A stretch of DNA of 33,817 bases, from positions 1-33,817 of the forward strand of contig JAKAFK010000044.1 of NCBI GenBank assembly GCA_021817985.1. The letters are read 5' to 3'. The notes beneath the pieces are model-generated. The model had not been told where the DNA came from. It was given only the letters and a program-made list of their open reading frames with translations, and did not search any database. Shown here piece after piece: positions 16,155-23,533 of this stretch; positions within the stretch are counted from its first letter, which is position 1, and every line of letters begins with the position of its first letter. Source of the DNA: Pseudomonadota bacterium (lineage in GTDB: Bacteria; Pseudomonadota; Gammaproteobacteria; Burkholderiales; JAKAFK01). The position numbers and the translations under genes were made by a program.

Positions 16155-16246
16155 GTACTGGTGTGGTACTAGATTGACACAAGTCGCGTACCCGTCGCAT
16201 ACTGGCGCGATACGGCTACCGTACTAACATGATATTGGAGCGATAC
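16155..16246. promoter_or_regulatory. 11-bp-phased RTAY array over the parA promoter
   Basis: Tetranucleotides starting at 16155 (GTAC), 16166 (GTAC), 16188 (GTAC), 16199 (ATAC), 16210 (ATAC), 16221 (GTAC), 16232 (ATAT) and 16243 (ATAC) are spaced by exactly 11 bp; only the position at 16177 (ACAC) deviates. A promoter is embedded: TTGACA (16174-16179), 18-bp spacer, CATACT (16198-16203). The last unit ends two bases before the parA ATG. One protein per helical turn could coat this DNA, as ribbon-helix-helix partition proteins do. It is therefore a candidate operator and centromere-like site. Confidence 0.7.
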
Positions 16247-16247
16247 G

Positions 16248-16886
16248 ATGATCCTGCTCGTTGGGGGTGAGAAGGGGGGGACTGGGAAGTCGACAGCCGC
16301 GACGAATCTGGCGGTTTGGTGTGCGCTCGAGGGAATGAACGTCATTTTGCTCGACGCGGATTCGCAAGGCACGTCCCGCAACTGGAACGATCGTCGCCAG
16401 CAGGCGGGGCTTCCCAACATCCCTTGCCAGGCCGGCACCGGAAACATCTTCAACCATGTGCAGGATCTGGCCAAGCTGTACGAGCATGTGATCATCGACG
16501 CCGGTGGCCGCGACTCCAAGGAACTACGTTCCGCGGCCGTTGTGGCGGACATCTGGTACACCCCGGTACAGGCGTCCCAACCCGATCTCGAAACGCTCGC
16601 CAAGGTGCGCGAACTCGCGCAGCAGGCCCAGGCCATGAATCAGGCCTTGAGCATCCATGCGTTTGTCACCCGGGCGCCAACGCACCCGAACATCGACGAG
16701 CTCGCCGAAGCCAAGAACCTCATTGCGGATTTTCCGGATTTTCCGGAATTGCAGCTGGCCGATTCGGTGATCTTCGAGCGAAAGGTCTACCGCGATGCGA
16801 TGATCGAGGGGAGGGGAGTGATCGAGACCGGCAATTCCAAGGCGAAGGCCGAAATCCAATTGTTGGCGCAGGAGATATTTCAATGA
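16248..16886 (+). CDS. parA: ParA/MinD-type partition ATPase
   Basis: A 212-residue Walker-type ATPase for plasmid partition. It has the deviant Walker A at residues 9-15 (KGGTGKS) in VGGEKGGTGKSTAATNLAVW, the A' motif VILLDADSQGTSRNW near 33-47 and Walker B-like HVIIDAGGRD near 81-90. It lacks an N-terminal DNA-binding domain, so it belongs to the short (type Ib-like) ParA group; such proteins pair with small ribbon-helix-helix proteins. TTGGAG precedes the ATG at an adequate distance, inside the phased repeats. The stop overlaps the next start (ATGA), consistent with a parA-partner operon. Confidence 0.92.
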   Translation: MILLVGGEKGGTGKSTAATNLAVWCALEGMNVILLDADSQGTSRNWNDRRQQAGLPNIPCQAGTGNIFNHVQDLAKLYEHVIIDAGGRDSKELRSAAVVADIWYTPVQASQPDLETLAKVRELAQQAQAMNQALSIHAFVTRAPTHPNIDELAEAKNLIADFPDFPELQLADSVIFERKVYRDAMIEGRGVIETGNSKAKAEIQLLAQEIFQ

Positions 16887-17197
16887 GCAAATTCAGAGTG
16901 GCGAAAAGCGTGGATCCCGCAAAACTGGATGCGTTCGTCGAAGGGGCAGGGCGGCCGGCCGTCCAAGCGGTTGCTCCGGCGCCGGCGGCCAACCCGGCTG
17001 CGGCGCCCCGTGCGGATAACGAACATCCGTGGGAGAATTTCGCTCCCGATGCGCTCCCCAAGACCGGCATCAACCTGCGGCTCAACGACTACGAGCATCA
17101 AGCCTTGAAGTGGCTTGCCGAGAGGGATGACCGCAGTTTGCAATACACGCTGAAACGGCTGCTCAAGCAAGCGCTCGAAACGGAGCTGCCCCGCTGA
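16883..17197 (+). CDS. Small ribbon-helix-helix-type partition partner
   Basis: A 104-residue protein translationally coupled to parA by an ATGA overlap. The N-terminal part (MSKFRVAKSVDPAKLDAFVE) is followed by an Ala/Pro-rich linker and a C-terminal segment GINLRLNDYEHQALKWLAER plus SLQYTLKRLLKQALE. A beta strand followed by two helices is the ribbon-helix-helix arrangement of ParG/CopG-like centromere binders. It probably binds the 11-bp-phased array before parA and stimulates the ParA ATPase. The basic N-terminal tail could carry the ATPase-stimulating arginine finger as in ParG; I infer this only from gene order. Confidence 0.75.
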   Translation: MSKFRVAKSVDPAKLDAFVEGAGRPAVQAVAPAPAANPAAAPRADNEHPWENFAPDALPKTGINLRLNDYEHQALKWLAERDDRSLQYTLKRLLKQALETELPR

Positions 17198-17204
17198 TCG
17201 CACC

Positions 17205-17229
17205 GTACGGTATGGTACTGGTATCGTAC
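17205..17229. repeat. GTAC repeats between the par genes and repA
   Basis: GTAC occurs at 17205, 17215 and 17226, with GTAT at 17210 and 17221; spacing is 10-11 bp. This resembles the arrays before parA and may be another target of the same protein, linking partition to repA expression. Confidence 0.45.
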
Positions 17230-17282
17230 TATCCGAAGCGGGCAGGCGAGGGCACGTTGCGACAGGCGACTGATCCGGAACG

Positions 17283-17297
17283 GCACACGATAGACGA
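17283..17297 (-). promoter_or_regulatory. Inverted iteron copy in the repA leader
   Basis: GCACACGATAGACGA is the exact reverse complement of the iteron TCGTCTATCGTGTGC found in the origin. It lies 16 bp before the repA ATG in the opposite orientation. Many iteron plasmids carry such a site where the initiator represses its own gene. Confidence 0.65.
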
Positions 17298-17312
17298 CAA
17301 AGGGGTTCGGTA

Positions 17313-18242
17313 ATGGCGAAGCTGGAGAATGACCATTTTTCCGAAGGTATGACCATCGTTGAGGATGTCGTGCAACTGGAATTGTTCGTGCCGGCGGATA
17401 ACCCGGATCTGGCATTCAAAGAGGACAATTCCTCCCTCGAACTGCCGCTGTTCAGCCTCTCGAAGAACAAAGACATCCGGATTCGCGAATTCACCAGGGG
17501 AGGGCGCTTCGTCCGCATCGTCCCCAGCGTCGTCGGCGCGGCGACCCAGTTCGACAAGGACTTGCTCATCTACGCCGTGTCGAAGATCGTCCAGGCGAGA
17601 GAGGAGGGGAGGCCGATCTCCCGCCGCATCCGCATCAAGACGTTCCCGTTCCTTGAAGCCACCCGGCGAAGCCAGGGCGGCGCCGCCTATACCCGAGTGG
17701 TCGAGACCTGCATGCGCCTCAAGGGCACGACCCTCGTGACCAACGTCAAGAGCACAGAGGAAGAGAGTACCGAAGGCTTCGGCTTCCTCGACGACTTCAA
17801 GGTGACCCGCCGCACCAAGAACGGAAAAGGCGCGATCGAGGTCGAAGTCACGATTTCCGAGTGGCTCTATCGCGCCACCCTCGCCAACGACATCCTGACG
17901 CTCAATCCCGAGTACTTCTCGCTCAGCCAGCCCCTGGAGCGGCGCCTGGCCGAGCTCGCCCGCAAGCATTGCGGCGACAAGGCATTCTGGAAGATCGGCA
18001 TCGATCTGCTGCATGAAAAAACGGGCAGCCAACAAACGCCGCGCCGCTTCAAGCAGGAGCTCAAGGGGATCATCGCCGCCAATCGCCTCCCGGACTACCG
18101 TGTGACGCTGGACGAGGCAAACGGCCGGTGCGACGTGGTTTTCCTGACGAAAAATACCCGCAAATTGCTCGCCGAAATGGTCAAGGGCCCAAACGCGGCA
18201 TGGCTCCAACGCGTGGCCATGCCCGCCATCACGCAGCCCTGA
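17313..18242 (+). CDS. repA: Plasmid replication initiator RepA (RPA family)
   Basis: A 309-residue initiator. LELPLFSLSKNKDIRIREFT, followed by the segment from VGAATQFDKDLLIYAVSKIV, then SEWLYRATLANDILTLNPEY and FSLSQPLERRLAELARKHCG, are typical of the RPA (replication initiator protein A) family of plasmid initiators. Two winged-helix domains are expected. It starts 16 bp after an inverted iteron, and its start has GGGGTTCGG as a weak binding site. The iteron origin lies directly downstream, so protein and origin form one replicon unit. The gene is intact, which implies that the element can replicate as a plasmid at least for part of its life. Confidence 0.9.
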   Translation: MAKLENDHFSEGMTIVEDVVQLELFVPADNPDLAFKEDNSSLELPLFSLSKNKDIRIREFTRGGRFVRIVPSVVGAATQFDKDLLIYAVSKIVQAREEGRPISRRIRIKTFPFLEATRRSQGGAAYTRVVETCMRLKGTTLVTNVKSTEEESTEGFGFLDDFKVTRRTKNGKGAIEVEVTISEWLYRATLANDILTLNPEYFSLSQPLERRLAELARKHCGDKAFWKIGIDLLHEKTGSQQTPRRFKQELKGIIAANRLPDYRVTLDEANGRCDVVFLTKNTRKLLAEMVKGPNAAWLQRVAMPAITQP

Positions 18243-18259
18243 GAGAGCCCGCTGGCTTG

Positions 18260-19030
18260 AGGTCTTATCGTCTATCGTGTGCTTTCCAGCGCACTGCGGG
18301 TAGGAATATAGCCAGTCGTTTATCGTGTGCCCTGGGCGTGCGACCAATGCTGGGGGTTAAAAGGCTGGAATCCATGACTGGTGCGTCATTCGAGGCCACC
18401 TGGCTGCCGATTTCCGGCTATTTCCCGGCCACGGGCCCCGGATTGGCCATGGATCGGGTCAAGATACGCGCCGGGATCGCCGTTTTTAGCTTAGGTGCTG
18501 TCTGCCATCCTGGTAAAGGAAGGCGGCTCGGGACTTCGCCGCGTCTTTCGCTCCAGAGCGCGCCTATGATGCATACCGCAATGCCTTTTATTACAAGCAC
18601 TTACGAAACTCGTCCGCAGTCGGACCACACGTACACTGCGCAACTAAATGAATTGACGAACAATTTAACTTGGCGGGTGTTGATCGAGGGCTGTTCGTTC
18701 GTCTATCGTGTGCTTTTTGGGCCATTGGAGCGGATGGCTTCGTTCGTCTATCGCGTGCCTGGGCGCTCGTCTATCGCGTGCTTTTCCCGGGCGATTTTGA
18801 CGCACGTAACCGCTTATTTCGGATGGCGTTTATGGCAACTGCCTGATAATTCGCTTGAAGGAGGCGGCAGATTTTCCCCCATAAAAACAGTCGTCTATCG
18901 TGGAACAATCGGCCCGTTTTGTGGATAACTCCACCCCCGTTCGTCTATCGCGTGCCGCTCAGTCGTCTATCGCGTGCTTCGCGCCTCGTCTATCACGTGC
19001 CTCGCGCCTCGTTTATCGTGTGCTTTTGCC
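18260..19030. other. Iteron-type replication origin (oriV)
   Basis: The 15-bp motif TCGTYTATCRYGTGC begins at 18268, 18316, 18699, 18744, 18767, 18941, 18963, 18986 and 19009, and a partial copy at 18891. All are in the same orientation. Within clusters the spacing is 22-23 bp or about twice that (45, 48), two DNA turns, as usual for iterons. A perfect DnaA box lies at 18920-18928. An AT-richer stretch (about 18640-18675, including AATTGACGAACAATTTAAC) may be the melting region. The long open frame across this region has no gene features and I reject it. Confidence 0.88.
18920..18928 (-). promoter_or_regulatory. DnaA box
   Basis: TGTGGATAA is the reverse complement of the perfect DnaA-box sequence TTATCCACA. 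It lies inside the iteron array, between the partial iteron at 18891 and the one at 18941, where host DnaA would help the plasmid initiator. Confidence 0.75.
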
Positions 19031-19114
19031 GCCCGGAAACCCGCGCCAGTCGGGCGTCGCCGGATTTGTAACACGCGCGCGTTTAACAGTTCTTCTTTTA
19101 ACGTTTTAACAGCG

Positions 19115-19345
19115 CCGCCTCTTGGGGGCTACGCCCCCGCCGGCTCGACCCCACCCGATCGGCCTACGGCCGATCACCCGGCATCCCCCAATCGGTGCGC
19201 GGCTTTGCCGCGCCAGTCCTTTCACCTACGCCGTGCCCCAACGGACAACGCGCTACGCGCGCCCTACGGGTGGGGTTGGCGCGCGTCCTACGGCCGCTTC
19301 CAACCCCATTGTCGGGCTTCGCTCGCCCGCGAGGCCTTCGGCCTC
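19115..19345. repeat. Cluster of GC-rich triloop hairpins
   Basis: Perfect short inverted repeats with three-base loops follow one another: GGGGGC-TAC-GCCCCC, ATCGGCC-TAC-GGCCGAT, GCGCGGC-TTT-GCCGCGC, CGCGC-TAC-GCGCG and GAGGCC-TTC-GGCCTC. The loop is mostly TAC or TTC. No gene is visible in the stretch from the origin to the DUF932 promoter (19024-19475). The same type of array stands at 13432-13555. Confidence 0.6.
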
Positions 19346-19475
19346 TTGTCGAGCTGCCGATGGGCGTGCCCATCCGTGGACAACCTCCACCAGCAAGAAA
19401 TCCACTCCTGACCTGTTTAGCAGGGAATGGGTTGTTCAGTCTTTGCTAATATACACGCACTCTATGCCGGTATCC

Positions 19476-19503
19476 TTGACATTAGACTACCGTATGCTAT
19501 AAA
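19476..19503 (+). promoter_or_regulatory. Strong sigma-70 promoter of the DUF932 gene
   Basis: TTGACA (19476-19481), 16-bp spacer, TATAAA (19498-19503). The first 20 bases match the korA2 promoter block (15558-15577) at 18 positions, which suggests co-regulation by the same repressor. Confidence 0.7.
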
Positions 19504-19510
19504 GAATCAT

Positions 19511-19550
19511 GGTCATCAACGATGACCGCCGTCCGGGGCGGTTTCCCCGG
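19511..19550 (+). promoter_or_regulatory. Two hairpins at the start of the DUF932 transcript
   Basis: GGTCATC-AAC-GATGACC (19511-19527) and CCGGGG-CGGTTT-CCCCGG (19533-19550) lie directly after the expected transcription start and before the ribosome binding site TTAGGAG. They could be a stabilising 5' RNA structure; the first could also be a DNA operator. Confidence 0.45.
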
Positions 19551-19570
19551 CTAACTTTAGGAGCCTTTAC

Positions 19571-20389
19571 ATGGAACTTGCAAGCCGTTTTCGTGATGCC
19601 CACGTCCTTCGGTCCAACAGCCCTTTGAGCGATGACCAGATCAGGGCGGTTGCCCCATCGATCTTCGCCGAGGAAAAGCACACCAGCCGCTCGGCCCGAT
19701 ACACCTACATTCCCACCATCGACGTATTGGCAGGGCTCAAGAAAGAGGGCTTTCAGCCCTTCATGGTGTGCCAGACCAAGACCCGCGACGAGAGCCGCAG
19801 CGAGTTCACGAAGCACTTGCTCCGACTCCGCCACGCCGACCAGATCAACGGCGACGAGGCGAACGAAATCATCCTGCTGAATAGCCACGACGGGACGAGC
19901 AGCTATCAGATGCTCGCAGGCTGTTTCCGCTTCGTGTGCCAAAACGGCATGGTGCGCGGCAACACGACGCACGATATCCGCCTGCCGCACAAGGGCAACA
20001 TCGTCAACGACGTGATCGAAGGGGCCTTTACCGTGCTGGACGAGTTCGAGGACATGGCCGGCGAGGTGGAAGGCATGAAGGCCCTGCCGCTGACCACCGA
20101 AGAACAAGGCATCTTTGCACGGCACGCCCTGGCGGCCAAATACGAGGACAGGGCCGCGCCCATCACCCAAGAGCAGGCCTTGCGTGCCCGCCGCTTCGAG
20201 GATCGCGGCAGCGATCTTTGGTCGACCTTCCAGCGCGTGCAGGAAAACGTGATCAAGGGGGGCCTGCAGGCCCGCACCGCCAACGGGCGGCATACCCGCA
20301 CGCGCCCCGTGCAAGGTATCGACCAAAGCGTAAGGCTTAACCGCTTGCTGTGGTCTCTTGCCCAGGAAATGCGCGCCCTCAAGGCCTAA
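19571..20389 (+). CDS. DUF932 family plasmid/phage protein
   Basis: A 272-residue protein with RYTYIPTIDVLAGLKKEGFQ, then a stretch including RHADQINGDEANEIILLNSH, DGTSSYQMLAGCFRFVCQNG and MVRGNTTHDIRLPHKGNIV. The N-S-H-D-G-x-S-x-Y and F-R-x-x-C-x-N-G pattern is the signature of DUF932 (phage/plasmid-like protein). Members are common on plasmids; their role is unknown. The ribosome binding site TTAGGAG lies before the ATG. A strong promoter precedes it, which suggests high expression early after entry unless repressed. Confidence 0.85.
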   Translation: MELASRFRDAHVLRSNSPLSDDQIRAVAPSIFAEEKHTSRSARYTYIPTIDVLAGLKKEGFQPFMVCQTKTRDESRSEFTKHLLRLRHADQINGDEANEIILLNSHDGTSSYQMLAGCFRFVCQNGMVRGNTTHDIRLPHKGNIVNDVIEGAFTVLDEFEDMAGEVEGMKALPLTTEEQGIFARHALAAKYEDRAAPITQEQALRARRFEDRGSDLWSTFQRVQENVIKGGLQARTANGRHTRTRPVQGIDQSVRLNRLLWSLAQEMRALKA

Positions 20390-20396
20390 AGCGGCC

Positions 20397-20414
20397 GTCC
20401 CCCGAAAGGGGGAC
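20397..20414 (+). terminator. Hairpin after the DUF932 gene
   Basis: GTCCCCC-GAAA-GGGGGAC: 7-bp stem with a GNRA loop, just after the stop. No T-run follows, so it may stabilise the mRNA end or cause partial termination before the ParB-like gene. Confidence 0.35.
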
Positions 20415-20466
20415 ACCCCGGCTTCCGGTGGGGCGATCCGCCACCTACTGATCGGAGATACGGAAA

Positions 20467-22368
20467 ATGTCCAGCAAAGAAACCACTGCGAACAATGAAA
20501 AACTTGCGCAGTTGCCCCTTTCGTCCCTGTTTCGCTCGCCACTCAACGTGCGCACGAAGCGAGGGACCAACCTCGCAGAGCTCGCTGCCTCCATGCTGGC
20601 CCATGGCGTCCTGCAAAATCTGGTTGTGACCCCGGAGCTCAAGAAGCGCAAACCGACCGGCCGCTATGGCGTCGTGGCCGGAGGCCGGCGCCTGGACGCG
20701 CTTACGCGGCTGCACGGCGAGGGGAAGATCCCAGAAGCCTATCCCGTGGCCTGCAAGATCATCGGCGAGCGTGAGGCGGTCGAGCTCAGCCTTGCGGAAA
20801 ATTGCGGGCGCGAAGCGCTCCACCCCATCGACCAGTTTCAGGCATTCAAGGCCCTGGTCGATGGGGGAAAAAGCGTCGAGGACGTGGCGGCCGCGTTCGG
20901 CGCGACACCATTGACCGTCAAGCGCAGGCTCAAGCTCGCCAACGTCGCGCCGCGCTTCCTCGATCTTTACCGGAACGACGAAATCACGCTTGAGCATCTG
21001 ATGGCGTTGGCGCTCACGGACGATCATGCCCGCCAAGAAGAGGTGTGGGACAGCCTCGAAGGCTATGCATGCCAGCCGTGGAGAATCCGGCAGCTGCTCA
21101 CGGAACAGGAAATCGACGTTTTGCGCGATCCCATGGCGCGGTTTGTCGGGGTGGACGCCTACGAGGCCGCCGGCGGGATCGTGCGCCGAGACCTTTTCAG
21201 CGATGCCGACGAGGGCGGGTTCATGACCGACAAGGCCCTGCTCGAACGGCTCGCCCAGGAAAAGCTTACCAGCGCAGCGGCAACCGTCCAGGGGGAGGGC
21301 TGGGCATGGGTGGAGGTCAGGCCTCGCGTGGACTTCGCGGAACTGTCCGCTTATGGCCGCGTGGAGCCGGAGCGCCGCGAACCCACGCCCGAGGAACAGG
21401 AAAGACTGGAAGCCATCGGCAAGGAGATGAACGAGCTTCAGGAGAAAATCGATAACGGCGAGATCTCGGAAGACGATGACGAGGCCCTGGCGCGCTTTGA
21501 TGCGCTGGAAGCCGAGCACGAAGCGATTGGCGAAGGCCTCCTCGTCGCATCCGAGGAAGACCACAGCTTGGCGGGCGCTTTGGTCACCATCGATTCGAGC
21601 GGCAGCCTTCATGTCAGGCGCGGCCTTATCCGCCCGGGCGACAAGGTGTCGGCCAGCAGCCAGGCGGGGGAGGGGGCGAACGTTGAGCGCAAGAAGCCGA
21701 TCCACTCGGAACGCTTGACGCGGCAGCTCACCGCGCATCGTACCGCCGCGATGCAGGCATCCCTCGTCAATTCCGCGGACGTGGCGATCGCCACGCTTGC
21801 CGCGCGGCTGGCCGCGCAGGTGTTCTACCCCTTGAGCTCGTTGCGTTGGGAAAACGTCACGCAAATCCGGATCGAAACGCCCGATCTGGCCAAGGATGCG
21901 CCGGACTTCGCGGAGAGCCCGGCCGCCAGTGCGTTGAACGGTGCGCGTGAGCGCTGGCAAGCCAGGCTGCCGGTCAAGGCCGAATTTCTTTTTGGGTGGA
22001 TGCTCGAGCAGCCACAGGAAACCGTATTTGAGCTGTTGGCTTTCTGCACGGCGACCACGATCAACGCGGTCTATCCTCGTGATTGGACAACGGAGGCCGC
22101 AGACCAGCTCGCCCAGGCGCTTGACCTCGATATGGCGCAGTGGTGGAAGCCCACCAAGGAGAGCTATCTCGCGCACGTGCCCAAGTCGCGGATCGTAAGC
22201 GCCGTGGCCGAGGTGGCACCGGAGAAGGCCGCCAGACTCGCGACCATGAAAAAGGATGCGCTGATCGAGGCCGCAGAGCGGCATCTGGGCGGTTCCGGGT
22301 GGCTTCCGGAACCGTTGCGTGGCATGTGTGCTCCTGACGCCTCGCAGGAGGGTATAGGCGCGGCATAA
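20467..22368 (+). CDS. ParB/RepB/Spo0J-family protein of plasmid type
   Basis: A 633-residue protein. The ParB N-terminal (CTPase-fold) domain covers about residues 15-115: LPLSSLFRSPLNVRTKRGTN, the YGVVAGGRRLDAL box with GGRR at 72-75 and LSLAENCGREALHPIDQFQA. A helix-turn-helix follows near 137-160 (SVEDVAAAFGATPLTVKRRL). An acidic coiled-coil stretch lies at about 305-360. The C-terminal half is long and unlike chromosomal ParB, as in large ParB-like proteins that accompany DUF932 on plasmids. GGAGATACGG precedes the ATG. It is not next to parA, so its role may be regulation or DNA processing rather than classical partition. Confidence 0.88.
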   Translation: MSSKETTANNEKLAQLPLSSLFRSPLNVRTKRGTNLAELAASMLAHGVLQNLVVTPELKKRKPTGRYGVVAGGRRLDALTRLHGEGKIPEAYPVACKIIGEREAVELSLAENCGREALHPIDQFQAFKALVDGGKSVEDVAAAFGATPLTVKRRLKLANVAPRFLDLYRNDEITLEHLMALALTDDHARQEEVWDSLEGYACQPWRIRQLLTEQEIDVLRDPMARFVGVDAYEAAGGIVRRDLFSDADEGGFMTDKALLERLAQEKLTSAAATVQGEGWAWVEVRPRVDFAELSAYGRVEPERREPTPEEQERLEAIGKEMNELQEKIDNGEISEDDDEALARFDALEAEHEAIGEGLLVASEEDHSLAGALVTIDSSGSLHVRRGLIRPGDKVSASSQAGEGANVERKKPIHSERLTRQLTAHRTAAMQASLVNSADVAIATLAARLAAQVFYPLSSLRWENVTQIRIETPDLAKDAPDFAESPAASALNGARERWQARLPVKAEFLFGWMLEQPQETVFELLAFCTATTINAVYPRDWTTEAADQLAQALDLDMAQWWKPTKESYLAHVPKSRIVSAVAEVAPEKAARLATMKKDALIEAAERHLGGSGWLPEPLRGMCAPDASQEGIGAA

Positions 22369-22374
22369 AGGCTG

Positions 22375-22398
22375 GGTGCGCCGGGCGACCGGCGCACC
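22375..22398 (+). terminator. Hairpin after the ParB-like gene
   Basis: GGTGCGCCGG-GCGA-CCGGCGCACC: perfect 10-bp stem with a GNRA loop, 7 bp after the stop codon. No T-run follows. A transcript end or RNA-stabilising hairpin is likely. Confidence 0.45.
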
Positions 22399-22429
22399 GT
22401 ACCGCACGAGTTCTCAGGAGTGCCTTACC

Positions 22430-22507
22430 ATGTTCTGCAAGGCTTTTGGAACAAAGAGCGAATTAAGGCGTAATGGAGCGGAAAATACCGTTAAACCGAT
22501 GGCATGA
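22430..22507 (+). CDS. Possible 25-residue small protein
   Basis: ATG at 22430 follows CTCAGGAG at good distance. The frame MFCKAFGTKSELRRNGAENT plus five residues ends at a TGA at 22505. It is basic, without a membrane segment, and I recognise no family. It could be a leader peptide for the next gene. Support is only the ribosome binding site. Confidence 0.25.
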   Translation: MFCKAFGTKSELRRNGAENTVKPMA

Positions 22508-22586
22508 CACCTGTTCGCCCGCCGGATTGCGCGGCGACAACGGCTGGGCTCGTTCGGACCGGCCATGACCAAAATGGAGGGGTGCT

Positions 22587-22922
22587 ATGGACAAGTTTGA
22601 ATTGTTGCATGACCTCGAAGCGGATCCGGTCCAACGAATCCGCATGGAAACCGCCGAAGCGTGGGAGGATGCGCAAAGGGCGAAACTTCGCGCCCTGGCG
22701 GAGCGGTTTTCGGTTACGCTCGACGAGGCGGCCGAATACCAGCGGCTCGCCATAGTGGCGCAGGAGCGTAAGATGCGCGCCAGCGCGAGAATCGAGCAAT
22801 ACATCCGCACGGTGGCGCCTGGTGCGGAAATCGATTCCGTCTTGCTGAAAGACATCGTGGGCCTCGTGGCGGATGCCGCCGCCGCCCAGGCGATGCAAAT
22901 TATGCTGACTGGGGTACTCTGA
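22587..22922 (+). CDS. Hypothetical helical protein
   Basis: A 111-residue protein with ATGGAGGGG before the ATG. It begins MDKFELLHDLEADPVQRIRM and is almost wholly helical and charged (ETAEAWEDAQRAKLRALAER), with no signal peptide and no recognised family. Its stop overlaps the start of the next gene by one base (TGATG), so the pair is translationally coupled. It lies at the end of the plasmid backbone. Confidence 0.65.
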   Translation: MDKFELLHDLEADPVQRIRMETAEAWEDAQRAKLRALAERFSVTLDEAAEYQRLAIVAQERKMRASARIEQYIRTVAPGAEIDSVLLKDIVGLVADAAAAQAMQIMLTGVL

Positions 22923-23185
22923 TGGACGCAACAAAATCAACCTACCGGGTGTACCTGCGATGGCCAGGTTCGCGGGTGAGCGAGAAAACGGTCACGCAAA
23001 GCCCGCTCATTGCTGCCGCCGCCTTCCGAGAGTTGCTTGCCCGGGAGGATCTTCGCGGCAGCGAGGCAGGGCTTGCACTTACGCGCGATGGCAAGCAAGT
23101 ATATTACCATCGGTTTGAGAAGGAGCCGGACTACGGGGCGATCGAAACGCAGCTGGCAGGGGTCGTCTCAGAAAACGAAAAATAA
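22922..23185 (+). CDS. Hypothetical small protein coupled to the previous gene
   Basis: An 87-residue protein whose start overlaps the previous stop. TYRVYLRWPGSRVSEKTVTQ, then SPLIAAAAFRELLAREDLRG and LALTRDGKQVYYHRFEK look like a small alpha/beta protein (strand, helix, strand). I do not recognise the family. No signal peptide. Confidence 0.6.
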   Translation: MDATKSTYRVYLRWPGSRVSEKTVTQSPLIAAAAFRELLAREDLRGSEAGLALTRDGKQVYYHRFEKEPDYGAIETQLAGVVSENEK

Positions 23186-23191
23186 AGCACG

Positions 23192-23533
23192 CTAAGCATG
23201 CGCGGAAGCCGGCACCCAGCGGTACAGCGTGGGAACGGACACGCCGAGATTCTTGGCCACGTCGCGAGGCGGCACGCCGCTGGCGAGCAGTTTCTTGGCC
23301 GACTCTATCTTGCTGTCGGTCATCTGGCGCTTGCGTCCACCCTTCCGGCCGAGCTTACGCGCGACTTCCAGCCCGGCGCGCGTGCGCTTGACGGTCAGTT
23401 CACGCTCCATCTCGGCCAGGCTCGCCATGACGTGGAAGAAGAAGCGGTCCGAAGGGGTGCCGGTGCCGATGGCGTCGGTCACGCTTTTGAACTGCACGCC
23501 TTGCTTGTGCAGCTCGCCGACCAGATTGACCAG
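23192..23533 (-). pseudogene. Truncated Tn3-type serine resolvase (C-terminal part)
   Basis: The frame reads LVNLVGELHKQGVQFKSVTD, then SDRFFFHVMASLAEMERELT, VKRTRAGLEVARKLGRKGGR and KRQMTDSKIESAKKLLASGV up to the HTH end VPTLYRWVPASAHA. These match the end of the catalytic domain, the long E helix and the DNA-binding HTH of Tn3-family resolvases and invertases. The N-terminal part with the catalytic serine is missing: a TAG stands directly before LVNLVG. It is a remnant of a transposon, cut at about 23533, and marks a recombination junction at the right side of the plasmid-like genes. A 101-residue frame starting at 23497 remains open but cannot be catalytic. Confidence 0.85.

Noticed and set aside
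18128-18928. Open frame of 266 codons through the origin
   Set aside because: It starts inside repA and reads through the iterons; the repeated VYRVP/FVYRVL peptides are only the translated iterons.
18699-19023. CRISPR array in the iteron region
   Set aside because: Repeats are only 15 bp with 7-8-bp gaps, follow a RepA gene and include a DnaA box, which fits iterons.
20386-22407. Minus-strand open frame of 673 codons opposite the ParB-like gene
   Set aside because: The plus strand has clear ParB motifs; the minus frame has none.
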